From Holophagales bacterium (GTDB lineage Bacteria > Acidobacteriota > Thermoanaerobaculia > Multivoradales > Multivoraceae), in the NCBI GenBank assembly GCA_009836625.1, contig VXVC01000004.1, forward strand, positions 124,001 through 188,000: DNA of 64,000 bases, given 5' to 3'. The notes beneath the pieces were generated by a model. That model saw only the letters and a list, made by a program, of their open reading frames with translations, did not search any database and was not told the origin of the DNA. Within the stretch, counting starts at the first letter, position 1; the number at the start of each line of letters is the position of its first letter. This document shows positions 1 to 8,900 of the stretch, one piece after another. Made by a program: the position numbers and the translations under genes.

Positions 1-2311
1 GCTCGATGCGCAGCCGATCCTCCGGCTGGAGCTGGACCCGGATGTCGAACTCGTCGCCCTGGTCGCGGAACTTGGTGGCCACCCGTCCGAGGACGTAGTG
101 CTCGACGGCGTCGGCGACCTGGCTGCCGTTGAGGCCGAGTTCAGCGAGGCGGGCGCGATCGACCCGCAGGGTTCGCTCGAGCTGGCCGGATTCGCGATCT
201 AGCCGCGGGTGAACGACCCCGGGGACCGAGGCCATCGCATCGATCACGCGCCGGGCGAGGTCGTTGCCCTGCTCCAGGTCGTGGCCGCGGATCTCGACCA
301 CGAGACGGGCGTCCTGGCCGCCGCGCATCATCCGCATCATCATGTTGTTCGACGACGCGAACAGCTGGATCTGGGCCGCCGGGACGTCGGCGACGGCATG
401 GCGGATCGACGCGAGGATCTCCTCCTGGCCGCGGCTTCGATCGGTCAGCGGGGTGAGCATGACCTCCATCGTGCCCTGGTTGGACTGGGCGGGCCGCCAC
501 CAGCTCTCAGGGCCGGCGGTGGTGATCAGGCTGTCGAGTTCGCCCGGTCTGAGCGCGCTCTCGACCCGGTCTTCGATCTCCTTCATCGTTCCGGTGGTGG
601 CCTCGAGGGGGGCGCCAACGGGCATCTCGACCCTCATGTTGAGCTGGCCCTCATCGCTCTCGGGCATCAGCTCGAGACCGATGATGGGCACCAGGGCGAA
701 GGACCCGAGCAGGAGCACGACGGCCGTGGCCATCACCAGGCCGGGCCTGCCGAGGGCCCACTCGATCATCCGGCCGTAGGCCATGTCGACCGGCCCGAGG
801 GCGGCGACGCACTCGTCCGTCACCTGGCGGCTCTTCGGCACCTCCCGCAGCCAGCGGGCGGCGGCGGCCGGAATCAGCGTGAGGGCGACGAACAGCGCGC
901 AGAGCAGGGCGAAGCTGACCGTGATCGCCAACTGGTTGAAGAAGATGCCGGCGAACCCGGAAATGAAGACCACCGGCAGGAAGACGGCCACGGTGGTCAG
1001 CGTTCCGGCGGCGATCGCCATCGCCACCTCGTTCGTGCCGGCGATCGCCGCCGCGGTGGGACGTTCGCCCTCGTGGAGCCGGCGGTAGATGCTCTCGAGC
1101 ACGACGATCGAGCCGTCGACCAGCATGCCGACGCCGAGCGCGATGCCCGCCAGGGAGATCACGTTCAGCGTGAAGCCGTTGAAGTACATCAGGGCGACCG
1201 TCGCCAGCACCGAAATGGGAATCGCCGCGCCGACGATCAGGGTCGCCCGCATGTCGCGCAGGAAGAACATCAGCACGAGCACCGCCAGCGCGGCACCGAA
1301 CAGGGCCCCCAACTGGACGTTGTTGACCGCCTGGCGGATGAACTCCGCGCCGTCCATGAGGATCGTGATCTCGGCGCGGCCGGCGTAGTCGCGGTTGATC
1401 GCGTCGATCTCCCGCTTCAACCGGTCCACGACCTCGACCGTGTTGGAGCCGGACTGCTTCATCACGTACATCCGCATGCCCGGATCGCCGTTGATCCACA
1501 GCTCGTTCGTCATCTCGCGGATGCCGTCGTCGACCCGCCCGACATCCCGCACCAGGATCGGCCTGCCGTCGCGGATGGCGACGATCGTGTTTTCGACGTC
1601 CACCTTGCGCTCGAACTCGCCGATCGCGCGGATGAGGACCTCGCGCCCCGTCTCCAGCATGTCGCCGGCCGAGACGTTGCGGTTCTCGCGGGACAGGGCG
1701 CTGGTGACTTCGCTCGGCGTGATTCCGAGAGCGGCCATCCTGTCGGCGGCGAGCTGGACCTGGATCTCCCGTACGCGGCCGCCCTGGATATCCACCGAGG
1801 CGACGCCGGGCAGGCGCTCCAGCCGCCGGCTGATCGTCTGTTCCGCCATGTGACGGACCTGGCGCGCGTCGCCCGTGCCCGACAGGCCCAGGAAAACGAC
1901 CGGCATGTCGGAGAGGTTGAACTTGAACAGGGTCGGTTCGGAGGCGTCTTCGGGCAGCATGCCGCGCACGAAGTCGAGTTGCTCGCGGATGTCGTTCACG
2001 ACTTCGTTCAGGTCGACGCCCCAGTCGAACTGGGCCTGAATGCTGCTCATGCCCTCCGCGGACATGGAGTTCAGCTGGTCGAGGCCGGTGACGGTGGACA
2101 GCGCCTGCTCGACCGGCCGGGTGATCAGGCTCTCCATCTCCTCCGGCGCCACGCCCTCGTAGGTCGTGGTGATCGAAATCCGGGGCATGTCGACCTCGGG
2201 CATCAGGTCGACGGCGAGCTGGCGCACGGCAACGAGCCCGAGCACGACGACGCAGACGTAGAGCATGGTCACGCCCACCGGGCGGTTGGCGGAGAGACGG
2301 GGGAGATTCAA
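1..2311 (-). CDS. RND-family efflux permease (HAE1/AcrB-like), C-terminus cut by window edge
   Basis: Inner-membrane proton-driven export pump subunit, by family. About 770 codons are present of the usual 1,020-1,050, so the last quarter lies outside the window. The N-terminus reads NLPRLSANRPVGVTMLY, the typical RND opening, and is followed by the periplasmic porter region and a transmembrane block with the family motif GIALGVGMLVDGSIVVLE. The start is taken as TTG at 2311, eight bases after the stop of the membrane fusion protein gene; GTG codons a few positions in are alternatives, but they would cut the first helix. It is co-transcribed with the upstream fusion protein. Substrate cannot be read from sequence. 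Confidence 0.93.
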   Translation of the reverse strand, partial: MNLPRLSANRPVGVTMLYVCVVVLGLVAVRQLAVDLMPEVDMPRISITTTYEGVAPEEMESLITRPVEQALSTVTGLDQLNSMSAEGMSSIQAQFDWGVDLNEVVNDIREQLDFVRGMLPEDASEPTLFKFNLSDMPVVFLGLSGTGDARQVRHMAEQTISRRLERLPGVASVDIQGGRVREIQVQLAADRMAALGITPSEVTSALSRENRNVSAGDMLETGREVLIRAIGEFERKVDVENTIVAIRDGRPILVRDVGRVDDGIREMTNELWINGDPGMRMYVMKQSGSNTVEVVDRLKREIDAINRDYAGRAEITILMDGAEFIRQAVNNVQLGALFGAALAVLVLMFFLRDMRATLIVGAAIPISVLATVALMYFNGFTLNVISLAGIALGVGMLVDGSIVVLESIYRRLHEGERPTAAAIAGTNEVAMAIAAGTLTTVAVFLPVVFISGFAGIFFNQLAITVSFALLCALFVALTLIPAAAARWLREVPKSRQVTDECVAALGPVDMAYGRMIEWALGRPGLVMATAVVLLLGSFALVPIIGLELMPESDEGQLNMRVEMPVGAPLEATTGTMKEIEDRVESALRPGELDSLITTAGPESWWRPAQSNQGTMEVMLTPLTDRSRGQEEILASIRHAVADVPAAQIQLFASSNNMMMRMMRGGQDARLVVEIRGHDLEQGNDLARRVIDAMASVPGVVHPRLDRESGQLERTLRVDRARLAELGLNGSQVADAVEHYVLGRVATKFRDQGDEFDIRVQLQPEDRLRIE

Positions 2312-2319
2312 CGTCGGCC

Positions 2320-3588
2320 TCAGAATCCAGCGGCGCCGGTGGGGGAGGGCTGTGCTACCGATGGCTGGGGCTCGTTGCGGACCACCCGTACGGGCGCGCC
2401 GTGGCCCAACTGGTTGTGGCCCATCGTCAGGACGAGTTCGCCGGCTTCGATCGGGCCGGCGATCGCGCTGTACTCCCCGGAGCGGCCCGCGACGGTGACC
2501 GCGCGCCACTGGGCGAGGCCGTCGACCGGCACCATGACGCCGGTGGAACGCGCGCCGTCCATCGCCACGCGTTCCAGCAGGGCGGTGCCCGGCACGATCA
2601 GGGCGTTGTCGAGGTCGCGGAGGCTGACGGAGACGTCGGCGTACATGCCCGGCAGGAGCAGGTCGTCCGTCTCGGCCAGCTCGCCCTCGACGAGCACGGT
2701 GCGGTCGTTGCGGCGCACCTCGCCGGCGACCCGGCGCACGATGCCGGAGAATGTCCGTTCGCCCGTGGCTTCGGTGGCCACGTCGAAGTCGGCGCCGGTC
2801 TGGACCGCGGCAAGATCGCGTTCCGGAACCCGGAACTGGACCAGGAGCGGCGCTTCCTCGACCAGGCGGAGAATCGGCGTGCCGGGCTGGACCAGGGCGC
2901 CGCGGTCCAGGTAGCGGTCCGAGACGACCGCGTCGAACGGCGCCCGCACGCGGGTGTTGGCGAACTGCTCGGCGAGCAGCGCCTCGCGGGCGGCGGATTG
3001 CTGAACCTGGGCCTCGCCGGCGGCCAGGTTCGCCTTCGTCGTCGCGTACTGGGAGGTGACCTGTTGCTGCTCCTGCTCGGAGAGGAGACCCTGGTCGTAG
3101 AGTTCCATCGCCCTCTCGTAGTCGGCCTCGACGCCGACGAGTTCGGCCGCGGCGCGATCGCGGTTCGCCTCGGCGACACCGAGCTGGCCGCGTGCCTCCT
3201 GGAGCTGGTTCCTCACTTCGACATCCGCGATCACGGCGAGCACCGTGCCCGCGGCGACCCGCTGGCCGATTCGTGCCGGCACGTCGACCAGGAGCCCCGA
3301 AACCTGAGGCGAGATGTCGGAAACCTCGCCCACGAGTTCGCCCGAGTAGGCGGTGCGCACGGAGAGGTGTCCGCGGCGCGCCGCGACCGCGCGCACGGGC
3401 ACGGCCTGCGCCATCTGCGCGTCGCCCGCCTGGCCGCCGGCGCGAGCCTGGGACCCGAGGCCGAAGGCGAACACGGCGGCCGCTACGAGCACGAGGCCCG
3501 CGACGGCAAGCCCCGCGATCTGCGGGCGACTGATCCGGCTGCGGCGCCTGGCGGCTACGCCTTTCTTCGATTGCTGAAACAGGGCCAT
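2320..3588 (-). CDS. RND efflux periplasmic adaptor (membrane fusion protein, HlyD/AcrA type)
   Basis: 422-residue adaptor that links the inner-membrane RND pump to an outer-membrane channel. A basic N-terminus is followed by one transmembrane anchor (about residues 24-44). After that come a lipoyl/barrel-sandwich half with the motif SGLLVDVPARIGQRV, an alpha-helical hairpin rich in Ala/Glu/Gln (about 130-210), the second barrel half (VRAPFDAVVSDR) and the beta-barrel domain. It lies directly upstream of the permease with an 8-base gap and 22 bases after the regulator gene, so the three form one unit read leftward. No lipobox is seen; the anchor is a helix. Confidence 0.93.
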   Translation of the reverse strand: MALFQQSKKGVAARRRSRISRPQIAGLAVAGLVLVAAAVFAFGLGSQARAGGQAGDAQMAQAVPVRAVAARRGHLSVRTAYSGELVGEVSDISPQVSGLLVDVPARIGQRVAAGTVLAVIADVEVRNQLQEARGQLGVAEANRDRAAAELVGVEADYERAMELYDQGLLSEQEQQQVTSQYATTKANLAAGEAQVQQSAAREALLAEQFANTRVRAPFDAVVSDRYLDRGALVQPGTPILRLVEEAPLLVQFRVPERDLAAVQTGADFDVATEATGERTFSGIVRRVAGEVRRNDRTVLVEGELAETDDLLLPGMYADVSVSLRDLDNALIVPGTALLERVAMDGARSTGVMVPVDGLAQWRAVTVAGRSGEYSAIAGPIEAGELVLTMGHNQLGHGAPVRVVRNEPQPSVAQPSPTGAAGF

Positions 3589-3610
3589 GAGTCGTTTCCG
3601 TTGGCGTCGT

Positions 3611-4156
3611 CTACGCAGGGCCGGGTCTGGAGTTGCCGTCGCGGCTCGCCATCGCCGCGAGCACGGAGTTGAGGCTGTCGGCGAGAGTCGAGTAGAAGCG
3701 GATGAACCAGTCCAGGCGCTCGGCGACGATGCCGCCGGCGCCCGGCTCGGGAAGGAGCGCCTGTTTCATCTCCTCGGCGCTGGCCTGCCGTGCGCGGAAG
3801 CGATCGACGATCCGCAGCAAGAGGCCGGGCTCCTGGTTGATCTGGAAGTAGTCGCGGCGGTCGCCCGGGCGGGTCACGCGCTGGATGACCCCCATGTTCT
3901 CCAGCAGGCGGGTGTTCGTGCTGATGCTGGCGCGGCTGACCCGAAGGCGCTCGGCGAGATGGTCGAAGCGGACGGGGTCGGGCGAGAGGATGAGCAGACC
4001 GACGAGGCGGCCGGCGATCCGGGGCAGGCGATCCTCCTCGTGCATCAGGCCCATCGCTTCGATGAAGCGCTCCTCAGCGGCGTGCAGGCTGAGGTCGGCC
4101 GCCGCCGTGGGCTCGGCGGACCGGTCTGGCAAAGGAGTTGGTTCGGAGACGGTCAT
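3611..4156 (-). CDS. MarR/GbsR-type transcriptional regulator of the efflux operon
   Basis: 181 residues with a winged helix-turn-helix in the middle (about 60-115; HLAERLRVSRASISTNTRLL is the recognition region), followed by the wing (RVTRPGDRRDYFQI) and a helical C-terminal tail for dimerisation. The sequence resembles the GbsR branch of MarR-like repressors more than classic MarR. It is the first gene of the regulator, adaptor and permease unit, so it probably controls its own operon and the pump. A perfect TTGACA -35 box lies just upstream with a start-proximal -10, which suggests a very short or absent 5' leader. The ligand is unknown. Confidence 0.85.
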   Translation of the reverse strand: MTVSEPTPLPDRSAEPTAAADLSLHAAEERFIEAMGLMHEEDRLPRIAGRLVGLLILSPDPVRFDHLAERLRVSRASISTNTRLLENMGVIQRVTRPGDRRDYFQINQEPGLLLRIVDRFRARQASAEEMKQALLPEPGAGGIVAERLDWFIRFYSTLADSLNSVLAAMASRDGNSRPGPA

Positions 4157-4165
4157 GAGTCAGAG

Positions 4166-4194
4166 ATGTTGAATCATCCGGTTTGTTTTGTCAA
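4166..4194 (-). promoter_or_regulatory. Probable promoter of the MarR-type regulator and efflux operon
   Basis: On the minus strand a perfect TTGACA (4194-4189) is followed by a 17-base spacer and CAACAT (4171-4166; three of six consensus bases). The expected start of transcription falls only about three bases before the ATG at 4156. A TTGA...TCAA inverted pair spans the same segment and could be the regulator's own operator; that part is inference. Confidence 0.45.
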
Positions 4195-4255
4195 GACTGA
4201 ACACGATGAACGCAATGACGAACGTCCACGCGGGAATGCGGTGCTCCTGGCGGGT

Positions 4256-4261
4256 TAGGCT
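4256..4261 (+). promoter_or_regulatory. -10 element TAGGCT, leaderless-type, for the small membrane protein
   Basis: TAGGCT ends seven bases before the ATG at 4269, and no Shine-Dalgarno sequence intervenes. This supports the 4269 start rather than an ATG-like start near 4188 that would run through the divergent regulator promoter. Confidence 0.4.
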
Positions 4262-4268
4262 CGCCGCG

Positions 4269-4682
4269 ATGCAGTCCCCGCGGCGCCGCTCGAGTCCCCG
4301 ATTCCTGCCCCTGCTGCTCGGCCTGGCGATGCTCGTCTTCGCCCTGCTGCAGGTCAACGACCCGGATCCGCTGATCTGGGTGACCTACTACGCCGCGATC
4401 GCGTGCGCCTGCACGATCGCCGGCTACCGGCCGCTGCCCCGCGGCGTCTTTCTGGCGCTCGCCGCGGTCACGGCGGCGGGCGTCGTGCTGACGCTCCCGG
4501 GGTTCATCGACTGGCTGCTGAACCGTCCGACCAGCGACCTGTGGGCCCCGATGTCGGCGAGCCGGATGTACATCGAGCACAGCCGCGAGTTACTGGGACT
4601 CCTGATTGCCGGCGGCTTTCTCGTCACCGCGCACCGGCTTTCGGCTACTGCTACTCCTCGGGAACGGCGGCGCTCATCATGA
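4269..4682 (+). CDS. TMEM220-like small integral membrane protein
   Basis: 137 residues with four predicted membrane helices. After a short basic N-terminus come FLPLLLGLAMLVFALLQ and the characteristic QVNDPDP...WVTYY motif of the transmembrane family 220, and further helices end near residue 125. Function is unknown in this family. A longer frame opens at 4188 but would overlap the regulator promoter; the ATG at 4269 has a -10 element seven bases upstream. The last 32 bases overlap the 3' end of the convergent cytochrome/monooxygenase gene. The family call rests on recognising the NDPDP motif and size. Confidence 0.7.
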   Translation: MQSPRRRSSPRFLPLLLGLAMLVFALLQVNDPDPLIWVTYYAAIACACTIAGYRPLPRGVFLALAAVTAAGVVLTLPGFIDWLLNRPTSDLWAPMSASRMYIEHSRELLGLLIAGGFLVTAHRLSATATPRERRRSS

Positions 4683-5955
4683 AGCCCATCATCATCTCGT
4701 CGGTGGAGGGCTGGCCGAAGCGGACCGTGCGATTCGAGTCGAAGCCGTAGCGGGCCGCCTTCTCGGGCGAGTTGTCGTACCAGGCGGTGTACTCGATTCG
4801 GGTGCCCTTGGGGATGCGCTTCATCCGGTCGTAGTAGTAGACCGTCTGCCAGGAGAAGTCGAACTCGGGCACCTCCAGCAGCACCTCGGTGGTGCCGTCG
4901 GGGTAGAACGCCTCGAAGCGCGCGGCCTTCCCGCGCATGTGCATGTGCGGCATGAGCGCGATGATGTCGGAGTCCCGCCGGGCGACCGTGGAGTAGGGGC
5001 CCACCTGGTAGTTGCCGTCGTTCGGCGGAATCGCGAAGGTGAAGTTCATGATCGGCCGGAGCCCGGAACCGAGCGAACGCTCGACGGGTTCATCGGCGAA
5101 GATGAAGCCGATCGACGACTGGTCCCACACGCCGGTCCCTTCGCCGGGTTCCTTGTGGTAGTGGATGTCGAAGGTCACCCGCGAGCCCTTCCTCAGCAGG
5201 AAGCCGTAGCCCTCCGGGTAGCGGTTGGCGTCGCTGCCGGAAGAGACGCCGCCCATGTAGTTGCCCGCGTTCTCCGGTGACGGGGCGATCTGATCCTGGT
5301 TAGGGAACGCGGGCGGCGGCGGCAATTCGCCGTTCTCGTCCGGCGCCAGCAGGTGGAGGTTGAAGTGATGGATGATCTCGCTGTCCGGCTTGCACTGGAA
5401 GGCGACCACCCAGCGGTCCTCCGGCAGGTCTTCTTCGGTCAGAACGTAGGAGAACGCCGCGTAGAGGTCTTCGACATCGTCCTCGACGAAGTAGGGCTCG
5501 GGCATCGTCACGACGAGGTCGGGCTCGCCTACGACCCAGCCGCCGGTGCTCGGAAACTCGCGCGGAGGCGGAGCGTCGGCGGCGTCGCCGGGTTCGGCGC
5601 CGCTGCCGGCCCAGTTGACCAGGATCTCGATCTCGGCCTCGTTGAGCACCCGTTCGTTCGCGAACGTGCCGTCGTGCTGAGGATGAGCGTCCCATGGCGG
5701 CATTTCCCGGGCGGCGACCGTGCGGGCGATCGACCGGGCCCAGGGCCGTACCTCGGCGTAGGTGGTGAGCCCCATCGGCGCCCTCATCCCGCCATAGTTG
5801 GCTCCTGCCGGGCGGTGACAGTCCTGGCAGTGCATCTGGAGCACCGGCAGCACGTCCGCATAGAAGGTCGGCGCGCCGCGGTCGGCGGCCGTCGCGGGCG
5901 CGGCAGCAACCACCGCGGGCAGAAGGACGAGACAGGGGAGGACTGAACGCTTCAT
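4651..5955 (-). CDS. Secreted cytochrome c fused to a copper type II monooxygenase-like domain
   Basis: 434 residues. A Sec signal peptide (1-24) precedes a mono-haem c motif (C43, C46, H47). The rest resembles the two-copper fold of peptidylglycine/dopamine monooxygenases. The ligand pattern can be laid out in order: a His-His pair (H186/H187), an HxH in DIHYHKE (H245/H247), an HMHMRG segment (H327/H329) and a late methionine in TDEMMMGF (about 411-413). In known enzymes two copper centres hydroxylate a C-H bond using an external electron donor. Here a covalently bound haem could supply the electrons, which is inference. It starts 20 bases after the smc stop and has its own start-proximal -10. 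Substrate is unknown. Confidence 0.75.
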   Translation of the reverse strand: MKRSVLPCLVLLPAVVAAAPATAADRGAPTFYADVLPVLQMHCQDCHRPAGANYGGMRAPMGLTTYAEVRPWARSIARTVAAREMPPWDAHPQHDGTFANERVLNEAEIEILVNWAGSGAEPGDAADAPPPREFPSTGGWVVGEPDLVVTMPEPYFVEDDVEDLYAAFSYVLTEEDLPEDRWVVAFQCKPDSEIIHHFNLHLLAPDENGELPPPPAFPNQDQIAPSPENAGNYMGGVSSGSDANRYPEGYGFLLRKGSRVTFDIHYHKEPGEGTGVWDQSSIGFIFADEPVERSLGSGLRPIMNFTFAIPPNDGNYQVGPYSTVARRDSDIIALMPHMHMRGKAARFEAFYPDGTTEVLLEVPEFDFSWQTVYYYDRMKRIPKGTRIEYTAWYDNSPEKAARYGFDSNRTVRFGQPSTDEMMMGFMMSAAVPEE

Positions 5956-5962
5956 CGCGTTC

Positions 5963-5968
5963 AGGTTA
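5963..5968 (-). promoter_or_regulatory. Extended -10 TGG-TAACCT, leaderless-type
   Basis: On the minus strand TGGTAACCT ends seven bases before the ATG at 5955, with a TTGGCC -35-like box at 5990-5985 (16-base spacer). No Shine-Dalgarno sequence is present. It gives the cytochrome/monooxygenase gene a promoter separate from smc. Confidence 0.45.
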
Positions 5969-5975
5969 CCAGCAG

Positions 5976-8900
5976 TCAGGCGGTGGCCAACTGGCGCTCG
6001 GGGTGCATCTCGTCGACGTCGACGCCGACGATCTTCGAGACCCCGCGTTCCTCCATCGTGACTCCGTAGAGCGTGCTCGCGACCTGCATCGTCAGCTTGT
6101 TGTGGGTGATGACGAGGAACTGCGTCTCCTTCGACATCCGTTCCAGCATGTCGACGAAGCGCAGGATGTTCGCGTCGTCGAGCGGCGCGTCGACCTCGTC
6201 GAGGATGCAGAAAGGCGATGGCTTGGTCTGGAAGAGGGCGAACAGCAGGGCGATCGCCGCCAGGGCCTTTTCCCCGCCCGAGAGCAGCATGATGTTCTGG
6301 GCCCGCTTGCCCGGCGGCCGGGCGGTGATCTCGATGCCGCAGTCCAGCGGATCCTCCTCGTCCATCAGGCGCATTTCCGCGTCGCCGCCGCGGAAGAGTT
6401 CGGTGAAGGTCCGCCCGAAGTTCTCGTTGACCTCGCTGAAGGTGGCGACGAAGCGCTCGGAGGAGGTCCCGTCGAGGTCGCGGATCGTGCGCTTCAGGCT
6501 CTCGACCGAGGACGCCACGTCGGCGCGTTGTCCGGCCAGGAAGGTGTGGCGCTCTTCCTGCTCGTCGTACTCGTCGGCGGCCAGGACGTTGACCGGGCCC
6601 ATCCGCTCCAGCAGGCTGCGCCGGCGTTCGAGCTCCTCGGTCATCGTTTCGAGGTCGGAGGCCTCGCCGTCCTGCGTCTCCCGCGCTTCCTGCCCGGCAA
6701 GTTCCCGCCGGAACTCTTCGCGGTACTCCCGTTCCAGGTGTTCGGCGTCCTGGCGCAGGCCCGCCTGCCGCACCCGCAGGTCCTCGATCCTGTCACGCAG
6801 TTCGTCGCGCCGGCCGCCGAGGTCGCGCATTCGGTCGTCCAGAGCGCGCCCGCGATCACGCTCCGCCGCGAGTGCTTCCTGGGCGCCGGTCGCTTCGTCT
6901 CTGGCGCTCGTCCGCTCGGCCAGGGCGTCGTCGAGTTCCCGCCGCGCCCGGGTGGATGCCTCCTCGAGTTCGACGAGGCGCCCCCGCAGCCGCTCCTGCT
7001 CCGCCAGCCACTCGTCATCGGCCTCGCGCAGGGTCGCGATTCGTCCCTCGAGCCTCTCCGTCTCGTTCCGATCGGTGGCGGAGCGCTCCTCGATCAGCTC
7101 GAGTTGGCCCTGGCGTCCGGCGCCCGCGGTGACGTGCTCCTCGCGTTCTCCCCGGGCCCGTTCGACGGCGGCGGCGGCTTCCTGCACTGCCCGTTCCAGA
7201 CTGCGATGTACCGTCTCGCGGGCCCCGATGTCGGCCTGGATCCGGGCCTGCCGGCTCTCCGTCTCGGCGATTCCGCGGATCAGCTCGTCGCGCTCGGTCT
7301 CGGCGGCCGCGCTCTCCCGGGCCTGCACGGCGCGTCGCTCGGTGATGTCCTGGAGCCGGGCCTTGGCGACGGCCAGTTGTTCCCGTAGCTCGGCCGCCGC
7401 CTGCTCGATCCGTCGACCTTCCAGGCCGGCGTCGCGGACGCTGTCGGCGGCGGCATCGATGTCCCGACTCAGCGCCGCGCAGCGTTCCTCGAGTTCGTCG
7501 ATACGTCCTACGAGGGCGTCGAGTTCGCGCTGGCGGCCCAGGGCGCCCGGTGCCGCGCTCTCGCCGCGGACGGTCACGCGGCCGGCCTCGATCCAGAGCC
7601 GATCCCGGCACAGGAAGGCGATGCCCGGGTTGTCCGCCGCCAGGCGTTCCGCCGCCTCAGGGTTTTCCACGAGACAGCCGGGCTGGAGCGAGGCGCGCAG
7701 ATCCTCGGGGAGGCCCAGCGCGGTCCACACGTCGCCGACGATCTCCGGATCGTCGAGTTCCCCGAGTGCCGTGAGTTCCGGAAGGGGCTTCGTCGAATCA
7801 GCCGGCCGGAGAAGCGTGACCTGGTGGTCGAAGCCGGCGAGGGCACTGGCAATGGCCACCGCGTCTTCGTCGCAGGGTGCCAGGATCGCATTGCGCAGCG
7901 GACCGAGGAAGAGGTCCAGGCTGTCTTCCCAGCCCGCCGGTACGTTCACTTCGTCGCCGAGGAAGCGGGGCTCCGAGATCCCCAACTCGAGCAGCGCGCC
8001 GCGGATCCCGGCTCGCAGTTCCTCGTCTCGCTGACCGAGCTCCCGGAGAACGGCCGCCCGCTTCTGGGCTTCGACCAGCTCCTCGCGGCGCGTTTCCAGT
8101 TCGGCCTGGGCGGTTTGCCGCCGGTTCCGGCTTGCATCGAGGGCCGCGGCGGCCCGCTGGGCGGCCTTGGTTTCGGTCGCCAGGGCGACGTCCAGCGTTT
8201 CTACCTTGGCGCCAACGTCTCTGACGTCGCCGTCGATCGAGCGGAGCGCCTCCTGGCTGCGTTCGAGCGTCTTTTCGGCGCGGTCGCGGCGATCGACCGC
8301 CTTCTCACTGGCGATGCGTTCGGCGACCAGACTACTTCGCAGGTCGTCGATCCCTACCCGCGATGCCGCCTGTTCTTCGAGCAGATCCCGATGTCGCCTG
8401 CGCGCATCCTCGATTTCTGTATCGGCCTCGTCGATTCGCCGACGGTCCTCGTGGACCTTCGCCAGCGCCTCTTCGCGCTCGGAGAGGAACATCTGCCGGC
8501 GTCCGGCGAGGACCGCGAGCGCCTCTTCGGCCTTCGACAGTTCGCGGCGCCGGTTCTCCGCATCGCGGGCGCCCGCCTCGAGCCTCTCGGCGATCTCCGC
8601 TCGGGTAGCACGAGCGCCCTTGATCAGTTCCCGGCGCCCCTCGATCGTTGCCAGCAGGGCGGCCTGACGTTCGTGCGAGCGGACGGCCTCTTCGGTGCGT
8701 GCGTCGATGGCCTGGCGGCTTTCGGCGAGTGCCGCGTTGCCGCGGGCGATCTCGGCCAGGAGCTCCGCTTCGCGGTCTGCCTCCTGTCCCAGAGCCGACC
8801 CGAGTTCCTCGAGCTCGCCCTGGAGCTTCACCCAGCGCGCCAGGAGCACGGCGTCGAGCAGTTCACGGTAGGCGTCCCGGCGTTCGCGGTGGCGCCGGGC

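Noticed and set aside
209..2914. Very long opposite-strand open frame across the efflux genes (similar ones at 31476-33914 and 33953-35584)
   Set aside because: High-GC shadows of real genes: His/Arg/Asp/Gly-rich, no recognisable domains, and the sense strand encodes well-conserved proteins.
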